From Acorus gramineus (Eukaryota > Streptophyta > Magnoliopsida > Acorales > Acoraceae): DNA of 64,000 nt. Below, in pieces: positions 39,820 through 56,125 of this stretch (within the stretch, counting starts at the first letter, position 1; every line of letters starts with the position of its first letter). The stretch lies in the NCBI GenBank assembly GCA_030737835.1, contig CM060849.1:20940074-21004073 (forward strand), read 5' to 3'. Position numbers and translations under genes: made by a program. The notes under the pieces were generated by a model. That model ran no database searches. It saw nothing but the letters and a program-made list of their open reading frames with translations, and was not told the DNA's origin.

Positions 39820-40405
39820 TTACAAGAACGCATATTGGGGATAAGTGGTGGATGGAAGATGGATAAAAGTTTATGATTTTTTAAATAACAATTATATCCT
39901 CCATAAGTCCGGCAAGGCTATGCTGTCTTGATAAAGGGACACCTCACCTTACTTAAAGGTGGATGTTCGATTCTTGCCTTGGCAAGAAGAAAAAATGTGT
40001 GGACAAACAAGCCCAACTGGGCTTGGTTTCATGGGGCTGTTAAGCCCAGTAAGTTGTTGGCCTCTTGTATGGCCCGCTATTGTTGTATGTGTATGTAGGG
40101 ACTTGTAGCTCCTCTGGAGCCTTTCTACAAAAAAAAAAATTATATCCTTCATAAAATATTTGTGTTTGGGAATAAATGTGAGAGATGTATGTGTGATATG
40201 ATAAATGTGTCATGTTTTTAGGATTTGTCTTAGAGTGTTAGGTGAGATGATTTTTTTTTAAAATGACGCAGAAAATATTCTTATCCATTGACACAGATAA
40301 GCTTTGATAAGCCATCAATCCAACACCCTCCTAGAATAACTATAGGACATTACTAGTTTATTCATACACTTTTTTCTTCGTATTCCCCTTTATTATCTAG
40401 TTATG
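39820..40405. repeat. MITE-family copy downstream of AHK5, split by a SINE
   Basis: It matches the 8.2-kb family on both sides of the insertion: GGATAAAAGTTTATGATTTT and AACAATTATATCC on the left, then GAATAAATGTGAGAGATGTA, GTTAGGTGAGATGA, TTATCCATTGACACAGATAA and CTTTGATAAGC on the right. The SINE at 39907-40139 interrupts it cleanly, so the MITE is older. Confidence 0.7.
39907..40139 (+). mobile_element. SINE with 15-bp target duplication and poly-A tail
   Basis: 233-bp insert flanked by TTATATCCTCCATAA (39892-39906) and TTATATCCTTCATAA (40140-40154), a duplication with one mismatch. The head (GTCCGGCAAGG to GGGACACCTCACC) leads to a B-box-like GTGGATGTTCGATTCTTG at about 39959-39976. The insert ends in a run of A. 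No protein is encoded. This fits a tRNA-derived plant SINE inserted by target-primed reverse transcription. Confidence 0.8.
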
Positions 40406-40532
40406 CATCACCCCAAACATGGGACTAAGGTGATTTTTTGAGGAATTTTTTAAGGGGAAAGCAAGAATAATGAATTTGAAAAATCAATAATCACGTATAA
40501 ATAAATATACACAAATAAATAAACAAACTACA

Positions 40533-40636
40533 TCAAACCATCTCCCCGTGAGCTGGTGGTGCACCATCCCCCCTTGTGCTCCCAACCTCCCAAGACATCC
40601 TCTCTTCCACTGACGGGCTGAGAAGCTCCCTGGACT
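40533..40636 (-). pseudogene. Stranded original 3' coding tail of the minus-strand GLR gene
   Basis: Read on the minus strand after the second copy of the 8-bp target duplication (40629-40636). The reading frame of the GLR last exon would continue without a stop for 31 codons and end at TGA (40535-40533). The tail begins ELLSPSVEER and ends PPAHGEMV, a Ser/Pro/charged composition normal for cytosolic C-termini of plant GLRs. It is now separated from the gene by the 1140-bp hAT element and lies beyond the stop codon that the element supplies. Confidence 0.7.
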
Positions 40637-41761
40637 CAGTGGCGGCTTAAAGAATTTTCATAGATGGGGCTATTAAAAACATAATTTTTATAAAAAAAAT
40701 TTAAAATCTACTCTTACCACATATTTATAAAAAAAACATAAACTGTTTTTTTTTAAATAGAACAATTTACATTAATAAAAAATAAATCATAAAAGGAGGT
40801 CAAATATTTTCAACATATAAATTTTTATGATTGTTCTCAACGAGATTTCATAATTTGAAATCGTTGCATAATAATTTCATTATCAACATTATCGGCACGT
40901 CCAATCCATCCATATGTGATCAGCGTATCTGTCTGTGTGTAGGTGATTGAGGAGTTGGCGATGGAAAATAAAAATCCCAGTCTCACGATATGGTTTTTAA
41001 TGGATCCCGTGATAAAAAGGATTTATGAAACACTCAGTCCATTGCAGCTGTTTTGTAGTTCATATACTATGATAACATAATATATATTACGCTATCATTG
41101 TATGTGAATTATTATAGTGTATGACTTAAAAATTTATTATTTTTTCAGTGAAAAAAAAATACATTAATATATCTCAGTATATACTTCATTTCATATAACT
41201 ATGTTACTTCAATGGGAAAATATATGATTTTTTTAAATAAAATAAAAACGAATGTGAATTGCAATAGGGGTTGCATAGGGGCTGGACATTATTTTTCAAA
41301 ATAAAAAATTAGACGGGGTTTGGTTGTATAAATGGGCCTCTTGATATAGTTGTATACGGGCATCATGAATGACCCCACCACTTAAACACTGGTTTTGACA
41401 AATTTTTTCAACTATATTGGTTATTTTGCCTAATGAAAATGAGAGACTTGTGATTTTAAGAATACAAACTGGATATATTGTAATTTGAGATCATCACTGG
41501 TACTCTTTTCTCAAAATAAAATGAACAACTATGTCATTCTAAATTGATTAGATTGGGGCTATGCTGTGCAACAATTTCTCATATTTGTTAACCCTTCCAT
41601 CTGTGTCTCTTCCAAAGAATGACAACATGAGAATAATGTTTTCTTCTCTAAATTAATTGATCATTTCACGTATACATGTATACATTAGTGCCATATGTTT
41701 TGTTCTTTAGTTTTTGTTTTTTTAATTTTGATGTGGTCAATTGACCCCCACCCCTAACAAC

Positions 41762-41776
<15 letters not shown>
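40637..41776. mobile_element. Non-autonomous hAT element inserted in the GLR last exon
   Basis: 1140 bp. It starts CAGTGGCGGCT and ends AGCTGCCCCTG, imperfect terminal inverted repeats (9 of 11 matching) of the CAG...CTG type known for hAT. It is flanked by a perfect 8-bp duplication CCTGGACT at 40629-40636 and 41777-41784, the size expected for hAT. The interior is AT-rich with no transposase frame. Its right terminal repeat encodes, on the minus strand, the last four residues and the stop codon of the GLR protein. Confidence 0.85.
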
Positions 41777-47541
<5,765 letters not shown>

Positions 47542-47598
47542 TGGAGGCTATCGATACAACAAATTAAACAATGAAAAAAAAAAAAAAGCACAACATGA

Positions 47599-47606
47599 GT
47601 TTAAAT
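47599..47606 (-). promoter_or_regulatory. TATA-like element of the minus-strand GLR gene
   Basis: On the minus strand CTATTTAAACT lies about 58 bp before the start codon at 47541, leaving room for a leader of about 30 nt. Confidence 0.4.
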
Positions 47607-47781
47607 AGAGAGGTGGGTTTTGTTTGTCGTTAATTTATGCATGTCAATTTTCAGTATTCTTCGTCGGATGCAGTGTGTGGAAGAAATAATATATATAATG
47701 TTTTAACATTGGAAGATCAACAAGAAATTGGGGACCATCGGATGTCTCAGATCAGACGGTTCGAATAAACAAAAGTCTCGC

Positions 47782-47787
47782 ACGTGG
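47782..47787. promoter_or_regulatory. G-box (CACGTG) upstream of the minus-strand GLR gene
   Basis: GCACGTGG about 240 bp upstream of the start codon. G-boxes bind bZIP/bHLH factors and often act in ABA or light responses. Function here is inferred from the core motif only. Confidence 0.35.
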
Positions 47788-48011
47788 TGAACATCGTGAG
47801 ATTAATGGATGAAGAAGTTTGACATTGTTGTCACTAAGGGCCTGCGAAACTACCACGAAGAAAGAACAGTATTATACTGTACACGAGTGTTCAACGGTTT
47901 TAACAAAGTCGTATCTGAATTGTTGTACTCTTTCTCTGCCGTCACTCCCACGCTACGTGACATGTTACGTTGCATGGCCTTGTCAATGCTTGATAACACA
48001 AACTTTTTACG

Positions 48012-48428
48012 CCTGTTTGGTTCGAGAATAATACTCCGAATAAATAGGAATTAATCATAATAGCCTCCAATTGGGTTTTTGAAGGTTAGAATAAATAAAA
48101 ATCTCTATATTGTTATATGGATTTCAATCAACCCATGAAATTAAGTTATTTCAGATTATTCAATCCAAAAGAATATTTGAGCCCACTCTCAAATCAACTG
48201 TCATCACCTTTTATAATTTATCTGTCATCATTTTTTCACCTTTTATAAATTTGTATCTAGTATCCACACCTTATTCACATTTTATCAAAACAACAAAATT
48301 TTTATTATTTACGCTTTCCACGTATAATAATTTAAAATACAATCAAATAAAAATTCATTTTATTTTTATTTATATTAGAATAATCATAAATCTTATAATA
48401 ACTTAATATTTCTCCATCCAAACTGGGC
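48012..48428. repeat. Possible MITE upstream of the minus-strand GLR gene
   Basis: The left end GCCTGTTTGGTTCGAGAATAA and the right end, in reverse complement GCCCAGTTTGGATGGAG, look like terminal inverted repeats around AT-rich DNA. No matching target duplication was found. Confidence 0.35.
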
Positions 48429-49749
48429 GAGTGGCAAAATGTCCATATATTTTCCAAGTATATATAGGCCCCGTCTGTGCCCTGGTCTTAGATGGGCCAG
48501 GAGTCCTCTATATATTTTCCAAATATTTTCCATTTGTCAAAAGAATAAGGTTACCGTATAACCACTTTTTCAGTCCTATATAATTTTAATTTACATGTGT
48601 TTTGAATTTTTTAAAAATAATATATCTTATCTAATAAAGTAAATGTTTTTATAAAAAAATGAAACATATATTCCAATTGATTGTATGGATGCATTTATAA
48701 AAAATTTTATGTAAGTTTTTTATCGAAGCACATACTTCGTTAATGTAAGTATATGCTCTGATGATTTTCTATTGACGCATATGGGACTGGAATTGGAGCT
48801 GAAAAAAAAACTGTGTGTAACAACACTCTTATCAAAATGGCGCTGCTACACTTAGTTTTTTAAACAGTCTTATATACCTTGGTAGAAATAAAGTGATATA
48901 TATATATCTTCTATACCTTGTTAAGTTTTTTTTTACACTTATTAAAAATGGGTTTATTATACTCGAAATATAGCGATATACATTTTTTTTTAAAACATAT
49001 ATTTTATTAAATGATGTTTACTATTTTTAAAAACATAAAAATATGTCTAGTATGAGTTTTGGATTGTAAAAAGTACCGAGTCTAACATTTTTTTTATAAA
49101 AAAAATTGTGTATCAATTATGAATTTGTTTTTTTGTGATTATACAAGGTCACGTTTTAGGAATTTACTTGCGATGCCGCCTACACCCATGGGAAACATCT
49201 ATTTGGTCCTTGTGATTGAGAATAATTCCAGCCATTCTAAATTATTTGAATACTTAGGGGTCATTTAAAAATTTATTTAAAAAATATGATTTTATAAAAA
49301 ATAGTTTAATAAAATTCGATTCTCATGAAATCCAAATTTGTTTTGTTTTTAAAAAACATATTTTTTTATATTAAAAGTTGAAACAAATTTTTAAATCAAA
49401 CATATTTTTCTAGAATAGTTTGAAAATGTGTTTGCGCTTTTTGGTTTCCGCCTGTAAAAACAACATTCAGCCCAAACGGTTTTAAAATTCCGTAAAAAAA
49501 AACATCTGGATGCTTGTTACTTTGAAAATGAAAATTTCAATTAAAAATCTATTTTTTAAATATGATTATCTGAAAACATATATACTTTAATAGATATATG
49601 AAAAATTTATTATGAAATTAGATTTTCGGTTAACACGCTTTTTATTAGATTTTTTAAAAGCTCTTTTTTTAATGTACAATTAAAACTATGTTTCCTTTTT
49701 TTTTTTTTAAATGAAACTGTGACTATATTTCCTTTTTTTTAAAAAATGA
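48429..49749. repeat. AT-rich spacer with copies of a GLR-locus repeat
   Basis: No gene seen. The segment 48830-49092 resembles sequences in intron 1 of the minus-strand GLR (about 45115-45640 and 46870-47126) and intron 2 of the plus-strand GLR (about 60950-61152). All contain a CTTATATATACCT...GTTAAATTTTTTT-like middle and end near GACCGAGTCTAACATTTT. Confidence 0.5.
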
Positions 49750-50370
49750 ATTATAGGAAAGGAATATGAAAGAATACAAGAAAATAGAAAAAAAAACTGT
49801 TTGTTTTGCTATAATAAACCTTGATCGCTTTGTCTTGATAAACTAAGATAATGTCTGATAACTATTATCAGAAAAAGCTAAAATTGTTTATCAGGGTTTA
49901 TCTATGTGAATGGATAAAAATACATTTTTTTATTATTTTAAAAAATTTATCTCACCTAACACTCTCTGCACACATTCTAAAAACTGTCACATCACACACA
50001 CACCTCTCATTTTTATTCTCAAACACAAATAATTTATGCAAGGATATAATTGTAATTTAAAAAGTCATAAATTCTGATCCATCTTTTATCTATCACTTAT
50101 CCTTATTTTATCAAATGTGAACTAAACAACAATAAGACCATTGTTTTTTTTTTGTTTTTTTTTATATTGGATGGATTCCATGTGGCTGACCTTACGGTCG
50201 AACTGGGAAGGCTACTTCCGTCTGTTTATTCTAGTCTAACAGAAAATTCTCAATAAGACCATTGTTACGTTTTCGAAGGAGAATAATGAAAAGATAATCA
50301 AACAAAAATTTACTCATTGAACACGGATTACTATTTATCTTAATATAATTATAAAAGACGAATAACATTG
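49750..50370. repeat. Copy of the 8.2-kb MITE family, split by a SINE-like insert
   Basis: It matches the complete copy over ATAAACCTTGATCGC, CTGATAACTAT, ATCTATGTGAATGGATAAAA, TTTATCTCACCTAACA, AAAAACTGTCACATC and a GAATAATGAAAAGATAATCAAACAAAAA-like stretch. The insertion at 50146-50250 interrupts it inside the right arm. Confidence 0.65.
50146..50250 (-). mobile_element. Short retroposon (SINE-like) with 16-bp target duplication
   Basis: 105-bp insert between perfect copies of CAATAAGACCATTGTT (50130-50145 and 50251-50266). On the minus strand it ends in A-rich sequence (the plus-strand T runs 50146-50163). Its body includes CCCAGTTCGACCGTAAGG, a B-box-like segment. It is probably a 5'-truncated or short SINE. 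Confidence 0.75.
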
Positions 50371-51654
50371 TATCGCAACTCAGGGGATTGAGGTATCTAG
50401 AATGTGTTTGGGTTAAGCTCGATTCCTGGAATGGAATATATATTTTAAAATCACACGTCAAAATCACCAGGGAAGCTTCGCTACACTCACCTTTATAGAA
50501 TCTGTGGTTTAGATTTTTTTCATATGTACTTACAGCTAGGCTTTGCATAGTTGATGCTGATGTTCTGATTTGATAATCTATAAAAACAAAATTAAAGGTC
50601 GCTAATGAAAAGGATGTCAACGGAAAATCATTATTGGTTTATGAGTTGCGTCAAGCCAAAGAAAGGAATTAACAAGGCAAAGAACCTAATTAACATGCGT
50701 ACTTTTGTTTTGGAGATTCATTAATTCATGCCCACTTATCTTTATCTACTAATTAATGCTCGTTGTCCATTCAAAATAGTTTTTAATTTATGCATCACCA
50801 TGGAATTTAAGCTAGGTTTTATTGCTTTGCGCGGCCGGCCAGATTGTGTACAAACGGGCTAGCCTCATCCAGGGGTCAACATATTTAGCTAGCTCATTTT
50901 ACCATGTTGTAATTTAAGAATTGTTAGGCACAATTTCAGTTTACAATTTTTATGAATAGTCCCTTGTGTATCTAATAAGGTGCGTAATTTATTGAATGAA
51001 AAATATGATTTATTTTTTTTTTTTTTGTATAAGTGAGTCCATACAATTATTATGTATCACATTTTATATGCATATATGCTTAATTAATTAGATGAAATAT
51101 ACATCTTAAACATCAAAACTAAGTGAGGAATGCACATGAAGCTATAAGCCTATAAATTGGGGCTGAACATTATATTATCCAATTAAGAATTATATGAAAA
51201 GCATTTAACGTGGTCGGATGCATATATACCTTTCACGTGAGAGTTCATTATGTATATGTCAAATTACGGACACAGGTCACGGATGCAAAGTAATATTGTT
51301 TCCACATGTCATATCAACACCATATGAATGTTCTAGATTCTCTTTGTTTTTTTTTAAAAAAAAACTTTAACTTTTTATAACTGAAGAAGGAATTATAAAA
51401 CTCTGAAAATGGAGTGGGAGAAAAATGAAAAGTCTAATATTCATTCTGGCTCATCTATATATTCAAACAGAGTATGTCAAGTTGGTCATTTCACTATCTT
51501 AACTTGTTAGTGATTTTATAGTATATATATAGTTTATAGTGAGAAAACGTACTTTAAATTCAGAATTCGAGTGGTCTATCTCCAATCACTTGAATTCCGT
51601 ACGAGAAACGTTTTTGCTTTGCATTCCCTCGTAGCTCGTAATAATTGTGTTTAG

Positions 51655-51855
51655 ATGTGTGAACGAGTTGTTGAAATTTTTAAAATCATGTGTTTCAAAT
51701 TTATTAGTTTTTAAAAAATCATCATTTGTTAGCTTTCCAAGTGTTAATTTTTTTTTTTTTTTGGCATGAAAAAGCAAAAAGATTGTTTGAAAAATTAAAC
51801 ACTAAAAATGTATGGATCTCAACGTAGAATTTATAAAAAAACAGATTCAAACAGG
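51655..51855. repeat. Likely copy of the TTTGGATGTG-type MITE
   Basis: GTGTTTAGATGTGTGAACGA on the left and ACAGATTCAAACAGGACCC on the right are rough inverted repeats. The interior (ATCATGTGTTTCAAA, GAAAAATTAAACACTAAAAATG) resembles the element at 56682-57152. Confidence 0.4.
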
Positions 51856-52552
51856 ACCCACAATAAAAGAAAACACCAAAGAATTTATCAACATGAACAT
51901 AGATATATAAATAAATATCGGGTATCCAAGGTCATCAATGGTGAATCTAACGAGCAACAGGAGGAGATCTTTTTTAATTTTAATTTTAATTTTTTCAACA
52001 AAAAATAACTACACTACTTGATTTTATTACTGAATATTAAATTACAAAATTTGAATCAGGAGGAGAATAGATGAAAAAAAGTAGAAAAGAGCAAGAAAAA
52101 TAAAGAAGAAAGAGATCTTTTAATTTTATTAGCTCAAAAAATTGGCAGGTAAGTCTTTGACTTTTCTATTTTAAAATAATATTTGGATGTATCCATGTCG
52201 CATGTATCCAAGACCATTATACGAGGGATCTCACCAACGATGCTTGACTTCTTCAATGGTCGATCAACTTATTCGATTTATATTTTAGTTGAATTTAATT
52301 AGTTCTCGCTAACTTAGGTGTCTTTTAACCCTCTGACTGATGATCGTTATTATTTTTAAAAGATCAGTGAAACACTATTCCTAATAAAATATGTGTTTCA
52401 ATGGGATAGCTGTACAAAGATACATGACTTTGACAACAAAGAAGTCAAAATTAACACTTTTGGGATGAGATTACCATTTTAAATAAAACGAATCTTGGAA
52501 CGAGATTTTTTTTATTTAGGAAATTAATTAAGAGTCTTTGTGGTTAACTCGT

Positions 52553-52985
52553 TTATTATTTTTATATCTCTTGTATTTTTTAAGTTTTTTTTAGGTCCTT
52601 AAGACAATGAAAAATTATCTTTACGTTTCTTCAGCCGGATGTTTTCCAAAAATATTGAAAATGCCCCTGCACAATTATTTTGGTACATTGTTAAGTATCT
52701 CTAGTACACTATTAACACTCCTCAGTATATTGTTAACATTCGCATAGATTCCCCCCTGCCCAATTGTTTTAGTACAATACTGTAAACACTCCCCACTACA
52801 TCGTTAAATATCTCAAATACATTGTTAGCACTCCTCTAGTATATTGTCAACCTTGGCATAATTGGGCAATGACATTTTCAGTATTTTTGAACAACATCTA
52901 ACATAGACCTAAAAATAATTTTTCAACGCCTTAGGGACCTAAAAAAATTTAAAAATTTTCAGACCTAAAAATAATAGATGGATGA
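52553..52985. mobile_element. Fold-back element with about 200-bp arms
   Basis: The left arm holds TTTTTTTAGGTCC...GAAAAATTAT...TTGAAAATGCCCCTGCACAATTA. The right arm repeats these in reverse complement (GGGCAATGACATTTTCAGTA, ATAATTTTTCAACG, GGGACCTAAAAAAATT). The centre is near 52755. Inside the arms a motif of the type GTACATTGTTAA...CACTCCTC is repeated several times. No target duplication was defined. Confidence 0.6.
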
Positions 52986-53091
52986 TCGATCACATAGACC
53001 TCAATCCCATTTTGATTATTGATCATCTTTTGTGGAGATGGGGTGCTAGCTAATTTTACCAAAACTCGGTTAGCAAGATTGATTGTGTTTT

Positions 53092-54890
53092 AACCAATAA
53101 AAATAACATAATAACGGTTACCTCCTTTAGAAGGAATAGGGGAGGGACCCCAAACATCAGAGTGAACTAGATCAAAAGAAGAAGCAGAAATGTGATTACT
53201 GGTAGGAAATGGAAGAGCCAAGTGTTTTTTCAACTTGCAGCTCACACATGGTTGAAGCTCTGTTTTTGAAAAGGAACTTAAAACACCAGTACTTATTAGA
53301 TAACAAAGTTTTGGAGGAGAGAGATGGCCAAGACGGCGGTGTCAGACTTCAAAGGAGGAAGGAGAAGAGGAAATCAAGCGAGCAGAAGCTGTAGAAGACA
53401 AATGAATATGAAGATGATCCATGTAGTAGAGCCCACCGCGTCTAGAGCTTGTCCCAATCTGCTTCCCCGTACGACGATCCTGTACAGAATAAGTAGAAGA
53501 ATCAAAAGTAATGAGACAATCATGATCAGCAATTCGACCAATAGAAAGCAATTTAATAATAGTCCAGGAACATGAAAAACTTTAGGAAGTTGAAATCGAT
53601 GAGAATGATCAGCAAGAGAACCAGAACTCGACACAGGCAGAAGAGTCCTAGCTGCCGTACGAATAACAGGAGTGGAAATCAAACGAGTAGGACTACTAAT
53701 AAAAGATGCCTGAGAAGTCATATAATGTGAAGCCCCAGAATCAAGAATTCATGAGGAAGTAAGGTTACTTGTAGCCGTAGTAGAAGCAGAGAAGGGAGTG
53801 GAAGAATCACTACCAGTCACTGAGTGAAGCATATCTTGGAGCTGTTGTTGTTGGAGATGGAGCTGCGCAAGACTCTCAGTGATGAGAGGGAGAATATGCC
53901 GGTGGATCGGTAGAAAAATCAGATGCAACAGCAGCTAAGTCGAGGCTGAGAACAACATGGAGGAACTGTAGATGGTGCCCGAGGTGCTGGTGCACGGGAT
54001 GCTGCAGGAGCTAGTGGACGAGGTGCTGAAGGAGGTTCTCCAGGAGCTGAAGTGCGAGGTACATAAACAAGAGGAGCACCATCACGAGCACGCTTACGAC
54101 ATTCAGATTGCACATGGCCAAATTTATGGCAATAATAGCAAGTGACCCGGGTATAGCGATTGTCTTGACGATGTGCAACATTGACAGAACTGTGATCAAC
54201 GAAAGGCGGAGTGACAACAGTGCGAAGACGCGTCTCCTCAGCAACCAACTCAAAAATAATAGTATCGAGAGACGCTTTGGGAGAGCGATGAAGAATCTGT
54301 GCATGAATAGCCTCGAACTAAGGACGAAGACGCATCAAGAATTGGTATAATCGCTGATGATTACGGTACTCAAGATAGCGTGTCAGAAAAATGCCCTCCA
54401 TCTGAGGATCCATAGGTGCGAGTTGATCCAAGTAATCAGACAAAAGATAATAAAAATCACGAATAGAAAGCTCCCCTTGATAAGAAGTAGAAATGGCCTG
54501 AGGTAGATCGAATTCCTGAGCACCATCAGTATGCGTATAGAAATTCTTAAGAAAGTCCTAATATTCCTTGGCTGTAATGAACGACTTCAAATGTGTACGG
54601 ATATTTGGAACAACCGAAAAAGCAATATAGGCTTTCACCAGAGAATCGGCCTCCTTCCATGTCAACAATGCCTTAGTATATGCTTTTGCTGTGGCCTTGA
54701 TGGTGGTCTCATTGAAACCCGATGGAGATGGTTCAAGTACAGGAGCTGGATTGGTGCCAATAACATGACCCAATAGATGACGATAATCAAGCTAAAGCTC
54801 AAGACTAATAAACCAGACATCATAATTGTTACCATCAAACTTGACATCGATGATCTGAGTATTATCTGTAGCTATAATGGACAAAACAAA
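53092..54890 (-). pseudogene. Copia gag-protease-integrase remnant
   Basis: Gag begins near 54890 (TDNTQIIDVKFDGNNYDVW) with the copia gag core and a zinc knuckle CYYCHKFGHVQSEC (C-X2-C-X4-H-X4-C, about 54140). The protease active site LDSGASHYM lies at about 53745-53716. Pre-integrase follows (LLSIGRIADHDC, HRRLGHLS, CVSCKLKKH, the HHCC finger). In-frame stops are at plus positions 54792-54794, 54558-54560, 54318-54320, 53749-53751 and 53342-53344. Frame changes occur between the zinc knuckle and protease and again after the protease. Several stops sit where copia proteins have Trp (before ILDSGA and before HRRLGH). Confidence 0.85.
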
Positions 54891-55663
54891 AGAATAACAT
54901 AAAAATATATGCCTCAGATGATGAAAATACGGTCACAGATGCGTGCAGGACAAAAAAATGGAGCAAAATGAGTACCGATATGACTATATTTGAAGTCCGA
55001 ATGAGCCCATAGCGGCCGAATAAAGAAAATACTGAAAAATCGATGACGGGGCGGCAAACTGTCGTGGAAACGGGTTGGGCCACGGAACCGGGTTGGGCGT
55101 TGGATCCGGGTTGGGCAGATGGTGCTGGATTCGGGTCGTGCACACGAGCAAGTGCTGGGCAGCCGGGTTGGGCGCGAACGGGTGCTGGGCCGCGCACGAG
55201 CGGGTGCTGGGCAGGGTGCGAGTGGGCGCGGAACGGAACGGGACGCGTCCTCGAACAGGCTGGCACCGAATTTTGCGGACGCGGAAAATCCTGGAAAATC
55301 CGGGCACGTGCGGGAAGGCGCAGACGGTGCGTGCGTGGGTGATTGAGCGTGGCTGGGTGGCAGAGCAGCGTGGAAGGGCGCGGCAAGGCGCAGAGGCGGC
55401 GCGACTGCGGCACATCGGCGCATATGAAGCAGATCTGCATGAGGGCAGTTACAGGGCTGCGCGAGGGGCTGTGAATCTGCGGGGGACAGCTGCAGAGCGG
55501 TGCGGGGGCGGTGAATCTTCATGGGGCAGCGGCTTGGCTGTGCTGCGAGATGCGGCGGGGACATGAACGGGGTAATGGACAGCGGAGCGTCGACGATCTT
55601 GCGAACAGAGAGTAACATCAACAGAAAATCAAAAAAAAAAATTAGATTCAAGCTTTCATATCA
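54891..55663 (-). repeat. GC-rich leader of the copia element with GGGTTGGGC-like repeats
   Basis: About 770 bp between the LTR and gag, far richer in G+C than anything nearby. Between 55070 and 55250 the plus strand repeats GGGTTGGGC and GGGTGCTGGGC every 10-30 bases. Long open frames occur on both strands (for example 54914-55651 minus, 55075-55566 plus), but their residues are low-complexity (Pro, Arg, Ala) and they probably reflect base composition. Confidence 0.6.
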
Positions 55664-55777
55664 TGTTAGAATAAAAAATTGAAGAGAATGAATAAAAAAT
55701 TATTATTAAGGTTTATATCCAATATTTATATACAAAAGAAAAACGAGGAAAAGACTAATCTATCATTAACTCTAACA
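55664..55777 (-). repeat. 5' LTR of the copia element (114 bp)
   Basis: On the minus strand it runs TGTTAGAG...TTCTAACA, so the 7-bp ends TGTTAGA/TCTAACA are perfect inverted repeats starting TG and ending CA. It contains TATATAAATA as a TATA box. It is followed at once by TGATATGAAAGC, a mutated form of the usual TGGTATCAGAGC primer site for initiator tRNA-Met. The LTR is very short. Confidence 0.75.
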
Positions 55778-56043
55778 TATGTACACTTTTAACAAGGAAT
55801 ATTTTGAAAAAATTATAATTTAACAGGGGTATATATGACAAAATCCCAAAAAAAAACAAAGACTTGACCGAGGAGTCTTGGTTTCGTTATCGGCTTGCAT
55901 TGACGACTTCCACATTTTTATTTATCAAGTTGTTTATTTGTTCAACCATTTATTTGAGTGGAACAACTTCTCTACACTTATTAATTCGTCAAACAAGAAG
56001 ATTCCTTGTTTCATTTGATCCACATATAATTTATTCATGCACA

Positions 56044-56051
56044 TATAAATA
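56044..56051 (+). promoter_or_regulatory. TATA box of the plus-strand GLR gene
   Basis: TATAAATA about 75 bp before the start codon, implying a leader of roughly 45 nt. Confidence 0.45.
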
Positions 56052-56125
56052 TAGTACTTTTATGATGAGCACAGAGAGTCACAATTGTTTCATGCATGCT
56101 TCACATCTCAAACTGAAACTATAAA

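Larger units (their letters stand above)
53092..55777 (-). mobile_element. Truncated Ty1/copia LTR retrotransposon (5' part only)
   Basis: On the minus strand, in order: 5' LTR (55777-55664), degraded primer-binding site, long GC-rich leader, gag, protease, and the start of integrase. The coding sequence stops matching at NRYYVIFI, just before the first catalytic Asp of integrase (about 53092). The rest of integrase, reverse transcriptase, RNase H and the 3' LTR are missing. At least five in-frame stops and several frameshifts show that it is dead. Confidence 0.85.

Noticed and set aside
54914-55651. Long open frame (245 codons, minus) and overlapping plus-strand frames in the copia leader
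   Set aside because: The residues are low-complexity and both strands are open, as expected of GC-rich repeat DNA that lacks AT-rich stop codons. No domain is visible.
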